Notes: a model not told the origin generated them from the letters alone. A stretch of 64,000 nucleotides of DNA from Eggerthella timonensis (GCF_900184265.1 NZ_FXXA01000002.1:2652539-2716538), one strand, 5' to 3'; counted from the stretch's first letter, positions 17,060-26,294 are shown. Made by a program: numbers and translations.

Positions 17060-17731
17060 CTAGTCCCGGCGCTGACCGAGCAGCCACAAGAGCTGCAGGA
17101 TGGAGGTGAGGGCCGCGGCCACGTACGTGAGCGCGCAGGCGCGCAGCACGTTGAACGAGCCGGTCTGCTCGGCCTGCGGCAAGCCCGTCGTGTTCATGTA
17201 GGCCATCGCGCGCTGCGAGGCGTTGAACTCGACCGGCAGCGTGACCAGCTGGAAGATGACGACGGCCGCGTACATGACGATGGCGAGCGTCGTCAGCTGG
17301 GTGATCTGCATGAAGATACCGAGCATGAGCAGGAAGATCCACGCGTTCGACGCGAGGTTCACCACGGGCACGAGCGCCCCGCGGATCTTCATGGGCGCGT
17401 ATCCCTGCGCGTACTGGCAGGCGTGGCCCACCTCGTGGCACGCGGTGGCCGTCGCCGTGATGGATCGGCCGCTGAACGCGTCGGGCGACAGCGTGACCGA
17501 GTTCGTGCGCGGGTCGAAGAAGTCCTGGCCGGGTCCGCCGCGGTGCACCTCCACGTCGCCGATGCCGTAGTACATGAGCATGCGGCGCGCGGCCTCGGCG
17601 CCGGTGAGGCCCGTGGAGATGGGCACGTGCGTGTACTTCTTCAGCTGGGAGTTCACATACCAGGTTGCCAAGCCGCCGATGGCGAGCGTGACCACGATCA
17701 GCAGCAGGTATCCGTTGCTCAATCCGAACAT
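17060..17731 (-). CDS. YugP-type membrane zinc metallopeptidase
   Basis: A 223-residue membrane protein with an N-terminal anchor (residues 5-25), the zinc-binding HExxH in 'ATACHEVGHACQYAQGY' (near residues 97-113) and three further hydrophobic segments. This order defines the YugP family (Pfam Zn_peptidase_2). The active site faces the cytoplasm by homology. The biological substrate is not known. It is first in a likely unit with xseA-xseB-HIT. Confidence 0.9.
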   Translation of the reverse strand: MFGLSNGYLLLIVVTLAIGGLATWYVNSQLKKYTHVPISTGLTGAEAARRMLMYYGIGDVEVHRGGPGQDFFDPRTNSVTLSPDAFSGRSITATATACHEVGHACQYAQGYAPMKIRGALVPVVNLASNAWIFLLMLGIFMQITQLTTLAIVMYAAVVIFQLVTLPVEFNASQRAMAYMNTTGLPQAEQTGSFNVLRACALTYVAAALTSILQLLWLLGQRRD

Positions 17732-17890
17732 AGGTTATAACACTCCTTCAAGGGGTTGCATGCGCGGGCGCGGGCGCCCGCATCGTTTTCGTTCGCCGAT
17801 ATTCTATAATGAAACAGATGATCGCCTCGAAACCGTCATCGATTCAGCGTGAAAGATTCGCAACTGCCGGCGCGAAAGCGCCTGCGCGCC

Positions 17891-19036
17891 TCAGTCCCGA
17901 TGCTCCACGCGCAGCTCCGAGCCGTCGATGCTGAGCGCGATCCTGCCCTCCAACAGCTCCAGCAGCTCCTCGCCCACGAGCGCACGGCGCCACCCGCGCA
18001 GAAGGTCGATGCCCTCGCGGTAGCCCCGCGCCACGCGCGAGAGGTCGTCGTGGCTGGCCAGCGTGGGAAACGCCACGCCGTTCTGCTTCGCGCGCAACCG
18101 CACGAGCGCGCACATGAGGTCGAGTTCCGCATCGACGTTGGGCTCGTTCTTGCCGCAGCGGTCGGGCTCGGGCCAGGTGTCGGGCGAGGCGTCCACCGCC
18201 GCCGCGATGAGGGCCACCACCGCGCGCGCGTCCTTCGTGGACAGGCGGTCGGACAGCCCGCGAACCATGAACAGGTCGTCGATGGAGCGCGCCTCGCGCT
18301 TGCAGGCCTCGACGATCTGCTCGTCGGTGACCACCCACTTGCGCGGCACGTCGCGCCGCTGCGCCTCGAGCTCGCGCCACGCCGCAACCTCGCGCGCGGC
18401 CGACAGCTGGCGCCGTGACAGCTGCGAGACGCGCTTGAGCCGCTTGTAGCGCTCGCGCTCGTTCGTGGCGTAGCGCGCCGGGTCGGCCATGTCCTCGAAG
18501 TCGCGGTCGAGCCATGCGAGGCGCCCGAGCTCCACGAGCTGCGAGCGCATGCGCTCGTACATGCGCGGCAGGTACACCACGTCGTCGGCCGCGTACTCCA
18601 GCTGCGAGTCCGACAGCGGGCGGCGCGACCAGTCGGTGAACGAGTCGATCTTCTTGAGGGTCACGCCGCACTCGGCGTGCACGAGCGCGGCGTAGCCGAT
18701 CTGCTGGGTATGGCCCAAGAGCGCGGCGGCCACCTGGGTGTCGAACAGCGGATGAGGCAGCACGCCCACCTCGCGCAGCAGGATCTCGAGATCCTGGTTG
18801 CCCGCATGGAACAGCTTCATGACGCTCTCGTTGCGCAGCACGGGCGCGAGCACGCGCAAATCGTCGACGGCGAAGGGGTCGACGATGGCCGTCTCGTCGT
18901 CGGTCGCGAGCTGGATCAGGCACAGCTTGGCATAGTAGGTCTTCTCGCGCAAAAACTCCGTATCGATGGCCAGCACGCTGGAATGCATGGCGCGCTCGAC
19001 GAACGCCACGAGGTTTTCTTGGTTTGCTATGTACAC
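17891..19036 (-). CDS. rnd: Ribonuclease D
   Basis: A 3'-5' exoribonuclease that helps trim tRNA and other stable RNA. The DEDD catalytic residues are visible in 'VLAIDTEFLREKTYYAKLCLIQLATDDE', 'FHAGNQDLEILL' and 'YAADDVVYLPRMY' (YxxxD). Two helical HRDC-like domains follow ('REVAAWRELEAQRRDVPRKWVVTDEQIVEACKR' and a second near the C-terminus). The chosen start, GTG 19036, has AAGGA 7 bases before it and gives 381 residues, the usual length. An ATG at 19069 is possible but lacks a ribosome site. It diverges from the lipid kinase. Confidence 0.9.
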   Translation of the reverse strand: MYIANQENLVAFVERAMHSSVLAIDTEFLREKTYYAKLCLIQLATDDETAIVDPFAVDDLRVLAPVLRNESVMKLFHAGNQDLEILLREVGVLPHPLFDTQVAAALLGHTQQIGYAALVHAECGVTLKKIDSFTDWSRRPLSDSQLEYAADDVVYLPRMYERMRSQLVELGRLAWLDRDFEDMADPARYATNERERYKRLKRVSQLSRRQLSAAREVAAWRELEAQRRDVPRKWVVTDEQIVEACKREARSIDDLFMVRGLSDRLSTKDARAVVALIAAAVDASPDTWPEPDRCGKNEPNVDAELDLMCALVRLRAKQNGVAFPTLASHDDLSRVARGYREGIDLLRGWRRALVGEELLELLEGRIALSIDGSELRVEHRD

Positions 19037-19111
19037 CCGGTGTTCCTTACCTTGTGTTTCTCGGTTCATGTTGTACCATGCCATCATAGCAAACGATTGG
19101 AAAGGGAACCG

Positions 19112-20023
19112 GTGAAACTGCTCGTCATCAACAACCTCTCGTCCGGCTTCGGGGAAGGAGCCGTCTACGACTTCGTGCGCTCGTTCGCCCAAGACGGCGA
19201 CGAGGTGTGCTTGCGCTCGACGGACGGGACCACCGGCGTGAGCACCCTGCTCGCCGACGCCGCATCGTTCGACGCCGTCATCGCGAGCGGGGGCGACGGC
19301 ACCGTGGCCACGGTCAGCTACATGCTGGCCAACTCGGGCATCCCCGTCCTGCCCTTCCCCGCCGGCACCGCGAACCTGCTCGCGCTCAACCTGGCCTCGC
19401 CCATGGAGCCGCACGCGCTGGCGAAGATGGTGCGCGAGGGCCGCACGCTCGACTTCGACCTCGGCGAGATCGACGTGGCGGACCGCAAGTTCGGCTTCGG
19501 CATCATGGCGGGCGCGGGCTACGACGCCGCCATCATGCACGGCGCCGAGGCCGGCAAGCGCCTGTTCGGACCCATGGCCTACCTTTCGGCCGCCATCGCG
19601 AACCCCCTGCCGCAGAAGTCGCACTTCACCATCGACCTCGACGGCGAGCGGGTGGAGAGCGACGGCCTGGGCATCCTGCTCGTGAACTTCTCCAAGATAC
19701 AGTTCGACATCACGGTGACGCACGACAACAAGCCGCGCGACGGCGAGTTCAACGTGGTGGTGCTCAAGGCGAAGACCGCCTTCGACCTGATCCCCGCCGT
19801 GTTCGCCGGCCTCCTCGACCGCGGCGGCGACTTCCCCGACCGCACGGGAGCCCTGGAGATCCACCGCGCCCGCGAGGTGCGCGTCGAGGCCGACCCGCCC
19901 ATGGAAGTGCAGTACGACGGCGAGGCGACGCGCCTCACGACGCCGTTCTCGGCGCGCATCGTCCCGCGCGCCGCGCGCTTCTTCGTCAGCGAAGAAGGCT
20001 ACGAGCTGTTCGCCTCCGAGTAA
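19112..20023 (+). CDS. Diacylglycerol/lipid kinase (DagK/YegS-like)
   Basis: A 303-residue protein with the NAD/DAG kinase fold. 'NNLSSGFG' at the start is followed by the nucleotide-binding loop 'VIASGGDGTVATVSYML' and 'PFPAGTANLLALNL', then a C-terminal lipid-binding beta-sandwich. Such kinases phosphorylate diacylglycerol or related lipids for phospholipid recycling. The start is GTG at 19112, with AAAGGGAA upstream. It diverges from rnd. A perfect 102-nt palindrome follows right after the stop codon. Confidence 0.9.
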   Translation: MKLLVINNLSSGFGEGAVYDFVRSFAQDGDEVCLRSTDGTTGVSTLLADAASFDAVIASGGDGTVATVSYMLANSGIPVLPFPAGTANLLALNLASPMEPHALAKMVREGRTLDFDLGEIDVADRKFGFGIMAGAGYDAAIMHGAEAGKRLFGPMAYLSAAIANPLPQKSHFTIDLDGERVESDGLGILLVNFSKIQFDITVTHDNKPRDGEFNVVVLKAKTAFDLIPAVFAGLLDRGGDFPDRTGALEIHRAREVRVEADPPMEVQYDGEATRLTTPFSARIVPRAARFFVSEEGYELFASE

Positions 20024-20027
20024 ACGG

Positions 20028-20129
20028 CGGTGAGACAGAGGGGTGAGACAGAGGGACGGGGTAATTGTCTCATTCGCGTGCGAATGAGACAATTACCCCG
20101 TCCCTCTGTCTCACCCCTCTGTCTCACCG
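20028..20129. repeat. Perfect 102-nt palindrome (50-bp arms, 2-nt loop)
   Basis: Bases 20028-20077 are the exact reverse complement of 20080-20129, with only GT between. Each arm contains two copies of TGAGACAGAGGG. It sits between the convergent lipid kinase and TerC-like genes. It may terminate both, but its size and internal repeats look like a mobile REP/BIME-type element. A short GC hairpin (about 20137-20159) follows. Confidence 0.9.
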
Positions 20130-20168
20130 TCCCAAAGCGGCCCCTTTCGGGGCCGCTTCCGTTGTCGG

Positions 20169-21287
20169 CTACTTCTCTTCCGGCACTTCGTAGGCGGGCT
20201 CGCCCGCGTCGCCGGCGTCCTCCACCGTCACGTTCTCGGCGCCGATCTCGAGCGGACGGCCGAAGGCGGCGCTCGCCGTGTCGGACGTGGCCATGAGCTC
20301 CTTGAACGACGCGGCGTCCTCACCCGCCATCGGCATCATGACGTACACGTTGTTGCCGATGATGACCGGCGTGATGCGCTCGGCGGGCGCGCCTGCCGCG
20401 TCGGATGCGCCCGCAGGCTGCGGCTGTGCGCCCTCGCGCTTCATCTGCTCCATCATCTCGGCGCGCACGTTCTCGATCTGCGCGGCCGTCTCGTTCTTCC
20501 AGCGGTCCTTGCGCCACGCGAGGAAGTTCGCGTTGTAGCGCATCTGGATGAGCTCGAGCACGATGCAGAACACCATGGCGAAGTACACGATCAGCTTCTC
20601 GAGCGGCATGTGCAGAAGCTCGATGCCGGTGTGGAAGCCGGCGCTGTCGATGACGAGCAGGCCGCCGATGGCCACGATGAACGTGAGCGCGAGCATCTTC
20701 ATCTCGGGATGGCCGTTGATGAAGTTCGAGATGGGGTCGATGAAGATCATCATGAGGAACACGGCGAGCATGACGGCGATGATCATGATGATGAGGTGAT
20801 CGGCCATGCCCACGGCCGTGATGACCGAGTCGATGGAGAACACGAGGTCCATGACCATGATGGTGCCCACGGCCTGCGGCAGCGCGATGCGATGGAGCGC
20901 CTTGTGCTCCTCGCAATGCTCGGCCTTGACCTCGGTCAGCTTGAGCGTGTCGCGCAGCTCGGCGACGCCCTTGTAGATAAGGTAGCCGCCGCCGATGAGC
21001 AGAACGAGGTCGCGCACCGAGAACCCGTGCGCGTACGGCCCGAGGTCGATGGTGAACAGCGGCGTGGTCATGTGCACGAGGAACGAGGCGAAGCACAGGA
21101 AGACGATGCGCATGACGAGCGCGCCGGCCAGGCCGAGCTTGCGGCCGATGTGCTGCTTGTCCTCGGGCAGGCGGTTCGTCGTGATCGAGATGAACACCAG
21201 GTTGTCCACGCCGAGCACGATTTCCAGGAAAATGAGGCTGACCAGGCTGATCCATGCCTCGGGTGACGCGAAGATTGACAGATCCAC
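20169..21287 (-). CDS. TerC-family membrane protein (candidate Mn2+ exporter)
   Basis: A 372-residue integral membrane protein. Family motifs with conserved acidic residues are 'FLEIVLGVDNLVFISI' (near residue 20) and 'MVMDLVFSIDSVITAVGM' (near 145). About seven to nine helices are followed by a roughly 100-residue charged cytoplasmic tail. TerC/YkoY/Alx-type proteins export or load manganese. The yybP-ykoY element directly upstream supports that role. The start is GTG 21287, with AAGGAG upstream. Confidence 0.9.
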   Translation of the reverse strand: MDLSIFASPEAWISLVSLIFLEIVLGVDNLVFISITTNRLPEDKQHIGRKLGLAGALVMRIVFLCFASFLVHMTTPLFTIDLGPYAHGFSVRDLVLLIGGGYLIYKGVAELRDTLKLTEVKAEHCEEHKALHRIALPQAVGTIMVMDLVFSIDSVITAVGMADHLIIMIIAVMLAVFLMMIFIDPISNFINGHPEMKMLALTFIVAIGGLLVIDSAGFHTGIELLHMPLEKLIVYFAMVFCIVLELIQMRYNANFLAWRKDRWKNETAAQIENVRAEMMEQMKREGAQPQPAGASDAAGAPAERITPVIIGNNVYVMMPMAGEDAASFKELMATSDTASAAFGRPLEIGAENVTVEDAGDAGEPAYEVPEEK

Positions 21288-21344
21288 GGGTTGTTAGCTC
21301 CTTCTTCAGATTCCTCGTCCGTTCCGCGGGCGGGCAGCGTCCAT

Positions 21345-21495
21345 AAAAAAAGACTCATGGCGCGCCGCACGATGCAAGCTGCGCCATGAGTCTCGTTATT
21401 TAAGACACGCCAGGCCTTCCGGCCATGATGTTGAACGTGCCGCTCGCATATCCGAACATGCGAGCCAACTACTCCCCCACGGGTGTTCGGTATCC
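21345..21495 (-). promoter_or_regulatory. yybP-ykoY (manganese) riboswitch with expression-platform terminator
   Basis: Read on the minus strand, the leader holds the two conserved aptamer halves: GGGGGAGTAG (21470-21479) and GGCCGGAAGGCCTGGC (about 21408-21423), separated by a helix over about 21440-21465. Downstream lies a clear intrinsic terminator with 13-bp arms (21381-21393 and 21351-21363) and a T7 tract (21345-21351), before the TerC-like gene. This matches the Mn2+-sensing class in sequence, order and gene context. Mn2+ binding would be expected to prevent termination. Confidence 0.88.
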
Positions 21496-21662
21496 TAACA
21501 CGACGCCCCCAGCTCGGCAATTGCAAAAAGGGGAATTTAACGCAACCCGTACAAATGTCGTTGACGCGCAGGGTTGCGCGCAGGTCGCGGCGGGCAATGC
21601 TATAATGCGCAAAGCGCAACATCAGTTTCGCACCGATCACGCACATCACCGCAGGAGACGCA

Positions 21663-22445
21663 ATGCTATTCAAGTCACGCAGAAACGAGTACGTGGACAC
21701 GGAAGGCCCCGTGCGCTACCTGGACGGCAGCGGCCTCGAGCGCCCGCTCGACATGCCCAAGCCCCAGATCGCCATCATGATCGCCTTCGTCGTGGTCGCA
21801 GCCCTCATCGGCGGCTACCTGCTGTTCAACGTCCTGGACGCCGTGAAGGGAGGCGCCGCGCGCGCCCAGGCCAGCGTCGAGGAGAACCTGTCGCGCGAGG
21901 TGTCCTACGACCTGCCGTCGCTCACGTCCTACATCGCGATGAACGACGACGAGATCAAGCAGGCCCTGGCCGACGCGGGCCTCACGGTCATCGACAAGGG
22001 GGGCATGTCGGAGGATCCCGATGCCGCCCTCGAGCTGATCAAGCTGCCCGCCGACGTGAGCGAGCTCGATGCCGGCATGATGTACAGCAAGGGCGTGTCG
22101 AAGCTCACGGCGAGCGAGGCGGCGCTGCTGCTCAACGGGTCGTGGACGCTCGACGCCGATCGCTCCGAAGAAACGTCCATGCGCCTGCGCTACGCCGACT
22201 TCTCCTCGGGCAGCCTCGATGCCGCCATCGACAGCGCCATCGCCGCGGAGGGCTTCGATCCCGCCACCGTAGCCGAAGACGGCATGGGCGTGGACGAAGT
22301 GGGCAACACGTTCAAGCAGGGCACCGTCGAAGCAAACGGAACCACCTATACCTGGAAGGTCTCGGCCATCCCCCTGTCCGAGATGTACGATATCTCGGGC
22401 CTGCCCGACACCGCCACGTACGTGGGCGTGCGCCTGAGCGCCTAG
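21663..22445 (+). CDS. Uncharacterised single-pass membrane protein
   Basis: A 260-residue protein of unknown function. A charged N-terminal 30 residues precede one hydrophobic segment (about 35-58, 'IAIMIAFVVVAALIGGYLLFN'). A roughly 200-residue acidic soluble domain without cysteines follows and may be exported. I do not recognise the domain. The region 'MNDDEIKQALADAGLTVIDKGG' resembles a small alpha/beta module such as PASTA, but this is weak. A good ribosome site (AGGAGACGC) precedes the ATG and a strong terminator follows. It diverges from the TerC-like gene. Confidence 0.75.
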   Translation: MLFKSRRNEYVDTEGPVRYLDGSGLERPLDMPKPQIAIMIAFVVVAALIGGYLLFNVLDAVKGGAARAQASVEENLSREVSYDLPSLTSYIAMNDDEIKQALADAGLTVIDKGGMSEDPDAALELIKLPADVSELDAGMMYSKGVSKLTASEAALLLNGSWTLDADRSEETSMRLRYADFSSGSLDAAIDSAIAAEGFDPATVAEDGMGVDEVGNTFKQGTVEANGTTYTWKVSAIPLSEMYDISGLPDTATYVGVRLSA

Positions 22446-22479
22446 CCTCTTAGCGCCCCGCGCGCATCGCTGGAAACCG

Positions 22480-22520
22480 CGCCCCGCATCGTGTTCGACG
22501 ATGCGGGGCGCGTTGTTTTT
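22480..22520 (+). terminator. Intrinsic terminator after the 21663 gene
   Basis: A 12-bp GC stem (arms from 22480 and to about 22510) is followed by GTTGTTTTT, a standard Rho-independent terminator on the plus strand. Confidence 0.85.
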
Positions 22521-22661
22521 CCACTTCAACATTATTCTTTATTAAAAACAGAAGAAAACCCTACCACTGCGCAGGGGTTTCCCTCCCACGCCCTCGGATA
22601 TACCCCGATAGGCACCCGTCCTGCTCAAGCGCATGATACGACGTGAGGAAGAGGAGATTTC

Positions 22662-23276
22662 ATGAAAGTATCGAGCGTCATAGCGGGTGCGTCGGCTGCC
22701 TTGGTGGCATTCCAAGCCGTGTTCTACGCCACCCGCGGCGAGGCCGACCTGCTGCGCCCTCCGGGCGCGCAGGGCGAGAAGGACTTCGCGTCGCGCTGCA
22801 TCAAATGCGGCAAATGCATGGAAGCCTGCCCCTACCTCGCCCTCAAGCCCGCGCGCGACGACGCGGGCGCGGCCGTGGGAACGCCCATGATCGACGCGCG
22901 CGCCCAGGCATGCCGCCTGTGCGAGGATTTCCCCTGCGTCGAGGCCTGCCCCACGAACGCGCTGCGCGACATCGAGGCCCGCTCGGACGTGAAGATGGGG
23001 GTCGCCGTCATCGACGAGGACCTCTGCATCGCGTTTCAGGGCATGCGCTGCGAAGTGTGCTACCGCACCTGCCCCCTCATCGACGAGGCCATCACCATCG
23101 ACTACCGCCTGCGCGAGGGCGACGCCATCCATTCCGTGTTCGCCCCCGTCATCGACGAGGACAAATGCGTTGGATGCGGGCTGTGCGTCGAGCGCTGCGT
23201 AGTCGGCGAACCCGAGGTCGCCATCCGCATCGCTTGCGACGAGGAGCGCGCACGGGGCGTCGCTGCGGCGGGGTAA
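22662..23276 (+). CDS. napG: NapG-type 4Fe-4S ferredoxin
   Basis: A 204-residue polyferredoxin with an N-terminal hydrophobic segment (residues 5-22). Four cysteine clusters are visible: 'CIKCGKCMEACP', 'CRLCEDFPCVEACP', 'CEVCYRTCP' and 'CVGCGLCVERC'. NapG with NapH passes electrons from menaquinol towards the periplasmic nitrate reductase. It is first in the nap cluster, about 90 bases before napA. The signal is an uncleaved-looking helix rather than a classical twin-arginine motif. Confidence 0.88.
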   Translation: MKVSSVIAGASAALVAFQAVFYATRGEADLLRPPGAQGEKDFASRCIKCGKCMEACPYLALKPARDDAGAAVGTPMIDARAQACRLCEDFPCVEACPTNALRDIEARSDVKMGVAVIDEDLCIAFQGMRCEVCYRTCPLIDEAITIDYRLREGDAIHSVFAPVIDEDKCVGCGLCVERCVVGEPEVAIRIACDEERARGVAAAG

Positions 23277-23366
23277 CGGGCGCGTCGCGCCCTTGAACGT
23301 ACTGCCAAACCGTTGGAGGACGGTAGGACATACAGAGTGAGTAACGGGAGGAAAAGGAGGGATGTC

Positions 23367-25931
23367 ATGGACATCTCAAGACGAGGATTCGTCAAGGCCA
23401 CGGCGGTAGCGCTTGCAAGCGCCGCGGCGGCAGGCACCATGTCGTCGCTCGTTGGATGCGCGAGCGGCGAGGGCCAGACGACGGCTGCCGCTGCGGGCGA
23501 CGGTCAGAAGTACACGGCCGTGTGCCGCTTCTGCGGCTGCGGCTGCGGCGTCATCTGCGAGGTCAAGGACAACAAGCTCGTCAGCGTCACGGGCGACCCG
23601 GACAACGAGTCCAACAAGGGCCTCAACTGCGTCAAGGGCTACTACCTGGCGAAGATCCTCTACGGGGACGATCGCCTGACCAAGCCGATGATCCGCGAGG
23701 ACAAGTCCACGAAGGGCACCGGAGAGGGCCTGCGCGAGGCCACCTGGGACGAGGCGCTTGAGCTCGTGGCGTCCAAGCTCAAGGAGACGTGGAAGGCCGA
23801 CAAGAGCCGCCTCGCCTTCTGGCTGAGCGGCCAGCAGCCCATCACCGAGGGCTACGCCTGCGCCAAGTTCATCAAGGCCGGCCTGCTGTCCAACAACGTC
23901 GACCCGAACGCGCGCCTCTGCATGGCCAGCGCCGTGGTCGCGTTCATGAACGTGTTCCAGACCGACGAGCCCGCCGGCTCCTACAGCGACCTCGACCAGG
24001 CCGACGTCTTCATCACCTGGGGCGCCAACATGGCCGAAGCGCATCCCATGCTGTACTCGCGCCTGACCGCCCGCAAGCTCTCCGGCACGGGCGTGAAGCA
24101 TTACGACCTCGGCACCATCAGGACGCGCACGAGCGCGAGCGCCGACAAGACGATGATCTTCCATCCGAACACCGACCTGGCCATCGCGAACTGCATCGCC
24201 AACTACCTCGTGCAGAACAAGAAGTACGACGAGGCGTTCGTGAACGACCATCTGCAGTTCAAGCAGGGCACCGAGGACATCGGGAACGCCTTCGAAGACG
24301 GCTACGACAAGAGCGAGATCGGCTCGAAGGTGGACGCCGTGAGCCCCATCACGTTCGAGGAGTACGCCGCGCGCCTGGAGCCCTACACCTTCGAGTACAC
24401 CTCCCAGCTCTCCGGCGTGGCCGTCGAGGACCTCAAGGAACTGGCCGAGGTCTTCGCCGACCCCGACAAGAAGGTCATGTCGCTGTGGACGATGGGCGTG
24501 AACCAGCACAACCGCGGCACGTGGATGAACCACAACATCTACAACGTCCACCTGCTGTCCGGCAAGATCGCCCAGCCCGGCTGCGGCCCCTTCTCGCTGA
24601 CCGGCCAGCCCACCGCCTGCGGCACCGCCCGCGAGGTGGGAACGTTCAGCCACCGCCTGCCCGCCGACCTCCTCGTGGCCAACGAGCAGCACCGCCGCTA
24701 CACCGAGGCCATCTGGGATCTGCCCGAGGGCTACCTCGACGAGATCAAGGCCCCCGGCATGCACACGGTCAAAATGTTCCGCGAGCTGTCGAAGGGCAAC
24801 ATCGACTTCATGTGGTCCGCGCACAACAACTGGGCCCAGTCCATGCCGAACCTCACCCGCTTCCTGGGCGAAGGCGACGACAACAAGGGCATCTTCGACG
24901 CGTTCATCGTGGTCAACGAGGTGTACCCCACCCTGTCCACCCAGTACGCCGACGTCGTGTTCCCCGTCGCCCTGTGGGTCGAGCGCGAGGGCCAGTTCGG
25001 CAACGCCGAGCGCCGTTCGGCTGTCTTCGAGAAGGCCGTGGATGCTCCGGGCGAGGCCAAGTGGGACCTCTGGGCGTTCATGGAAGTTGCGCACCGCGTG
25101 CTCGACGGCGAGAAGATCGGCGGCGAGGACTCCTTCGACCACCTCTTCGGCTTCATATACGACAAGAACGCGCGCGACTTCAAGAACGACGACCGCGAGA
25201 CGAACCGCCTCTTGTGGGAGGAGTACCGCATCTTCTCGAACCCCGAGATGAACGACAAGGCCAAGGCCATCAACGACGACGCGGACGGGAAGTTCAACGC
25301 GAAGCTCAAGATGGAGGCCAAGCAGCTGGCCCCCTACGAGGAGTACCTCACCCACCACGGCATGACGTGGCCGGTGCGCAACGTCGACGGTGCCTGGAAG
25401 TCCACGAAGTGGCGCTTCGCCGAGGGATCGCAGGACGAAGGCTTCGACGAGATCGGCGTAAAGCAGTACGGCAAGCCCGGCATGGCCGGCGGCGTGAGCT
25501 TCTACAAGTCCGCCAACATGAAGCCCTCCGTGGTGTTCCGCCCCTACGAGCCGCCCGCGCAGACGCCGAGCGACGAGTACCCGTTCTACTTCGTCACGGG
25601 CCGTCTGCTGGAGCATTGGCACACCGGCACGATGACCCGCCGCGTGCCCGAGCTCGACCGCGCGCTGCCCGAGGCGCTGCTCAACATGAACCCGGACGAC
25701 TGCAAGAAGATGGACGTCAAGGACGGCGACATGGTGCGCGTCAAGTCCACCTACGGCGAGTTCGACATCAAGGTGTCCACGGCAGGGCGCACCGAACCTC
25801 CCGCCGGCGTGGCCTTCGCTCCGTTCTTCGCCGAGGAGACCCTGGTCAACCTGGCAGTGCAGGACGTGTACTGCCCGCTGTCCAAGGAGCCCGACTACAA
25901 GAAGACCTGCGTATCCATTACGAAGCTCTAG
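23367..25931 (+). CDS. napA: Nap-type nitrate reductase, molybdenum catalytic subunit
   Basis: An 854-residue molybdo-bis-MGD enzyme expected to reduce nitrate to nitrite outside the membrane. A Tat signal (SRRGF, residues 4-8) ends near a lipobox-like 'SLVGC'. The 4Fe-4S ligands are C53, C56, C60 and C88 ('CRFCGCGCG', 'NCVKGYY'). The molybdenum-ligand cysteine is C185 in 'DPNARLCMASAV'. The NapA signature 'TGQPTACGTAREVGTFSHRLPAD' is intact. The C-terminus has the MGD-binding cap. ATG 23367 follows AAGGAGG. A narrower substrate range cannot be excluded. Confidence 0.93.
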   Translation: MDISRRGFVKATAVALASAAAAGTMSSLVGCASGEGQTTAAAAGDGQKYTAVCRFCGCGCGVICEVKDNKLVSVTGDPDNESNKGLNCVKGYYLAKILYGDDRLTKPMIREDKSTKGTGEGLREATWDEALELVASKLKETWKADKSRLAFWLSGQQPITEGYACAKFIKAGLLSNNVDPNARLCMASAVVAFMNVFQTDEPAGSYSDLDQADVFITWGANMAEAHPMLYSRLTARKLSGTGVKHYDLGTIRTRTSASADKTMIFHPNTDLAIANCIANYLVQNKKYDEAFVNDHLQFKQGTEDIGNAFEDGYDKSEIGSKVDAVSPITFEEYAARLEPYTFEYTSQLSGVAVEDLKELAEVFADPDKKVMSLWTMGVNQHNRGTWMNHNIYNVHLLSGKIAQPGCGPFSLTGQPTACGTAREVGTFSHRLPADLLVANEQHRRYTEAIWDLPEGYLDEIKAPGMHTVKMFRELSKGNIDFMWSAHNNWAQSMPNLTRFLGEGDDNKGIFDAFIVVNEVYPTLSTQYADVVFPVALWVEREGQFGNAERRSAVFEKAVDAPGEAKWDLWAFMEVAHRVLDGEKIGGEDSFDHLFGFIYDKNARDFKNDDRETNRLLWEEYRIFSNPEMNDKAKAINDDADGKFNAKLKMEAKQLAPYEEYLTHHGMTWPVRNVDGAWKSTKWRFAEGSQDEGFDEIGVKQYGKPGMAGGVSFYKSANMKPSVVFRPYEPPAQTPSDEYPFYFVTGRLLEHWHTGTMTRRVPELDRALPEALLNMNPDDCKKMDVKDGDMVRVKSTYGEFDIKVSTAGRTEPPAGVAFAPFFAEETLVNLAVQDVYCPLSKEPDYKKTCVSITKL

Positions 25932-25941
25932 GGGGAAGACG

Positions 25942-26274
25942 ATGAAGAAGCACATGATAACCGCCGCCCTCGTGGCCGTGATGGCGCTGGGCTTGGGCAC
26001 GGTTGCCGGCTGCAGCCAGGAAGCGCCCAAGGAAGACGTGAACGCGAACGTGCCGGCAGGCGCCCCGCCGCTGATGCCCACAAGCCACGAGAGCCGCTTC
26101 GAGAACCTGGGCGCGGCGGGCTGCTACGGCTGCCACGGCGCGAACGAGCAGGCGAACCCCATGCTGGCCGACGCGACCGCCCTGCCTGCCGACCACTACG
26201 CAGGCGGCGATGCGGGCTCCCTGGAAATGGACCCGACGCACGAGCAGTGCATCACCTGCCACGCGCAGGCGTAA
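25942..26274 (+). CDS. Small di-heme c-type cytochrome lipoprotein (NapB-like role)
   Basis: A 110-residue protein with a lipobox (TVAGC, cysteine about residue 25) and two CxxCH heme sites, 'CYGCH' and 'CITCH'. These match the two hemes of NapB, although the protein is shorter and membrane-tethered rather than soluble. The motif 'PPLMPTSHESR' before the first heme is typical of NapB. It lies 10 bases after napA. It probably hands electrons from NapGH to NapA on the outer face of the membrane. Confidence 0.85.
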   Translation: MKKHMITAALVAVMALGLGTVAGCSQEAPKEDVNANVPAGAPPLMPTSHESRFENLGAAGCYGCHGANEQANPMLADATALPADHYAGGDAGSLEMDPTHEQCITCHAQA

Positions 26275-26294
26275 GAGAACCATCAGCCCTATCC

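Noticed and set aside
17891-20092. A 733-residue form of RNase D
   Set aside because: The extra N-terminus lies antisense to the lipid kinase and contains half of the long palindrome. RNase D length and the ribosome site favour GTG 19036.
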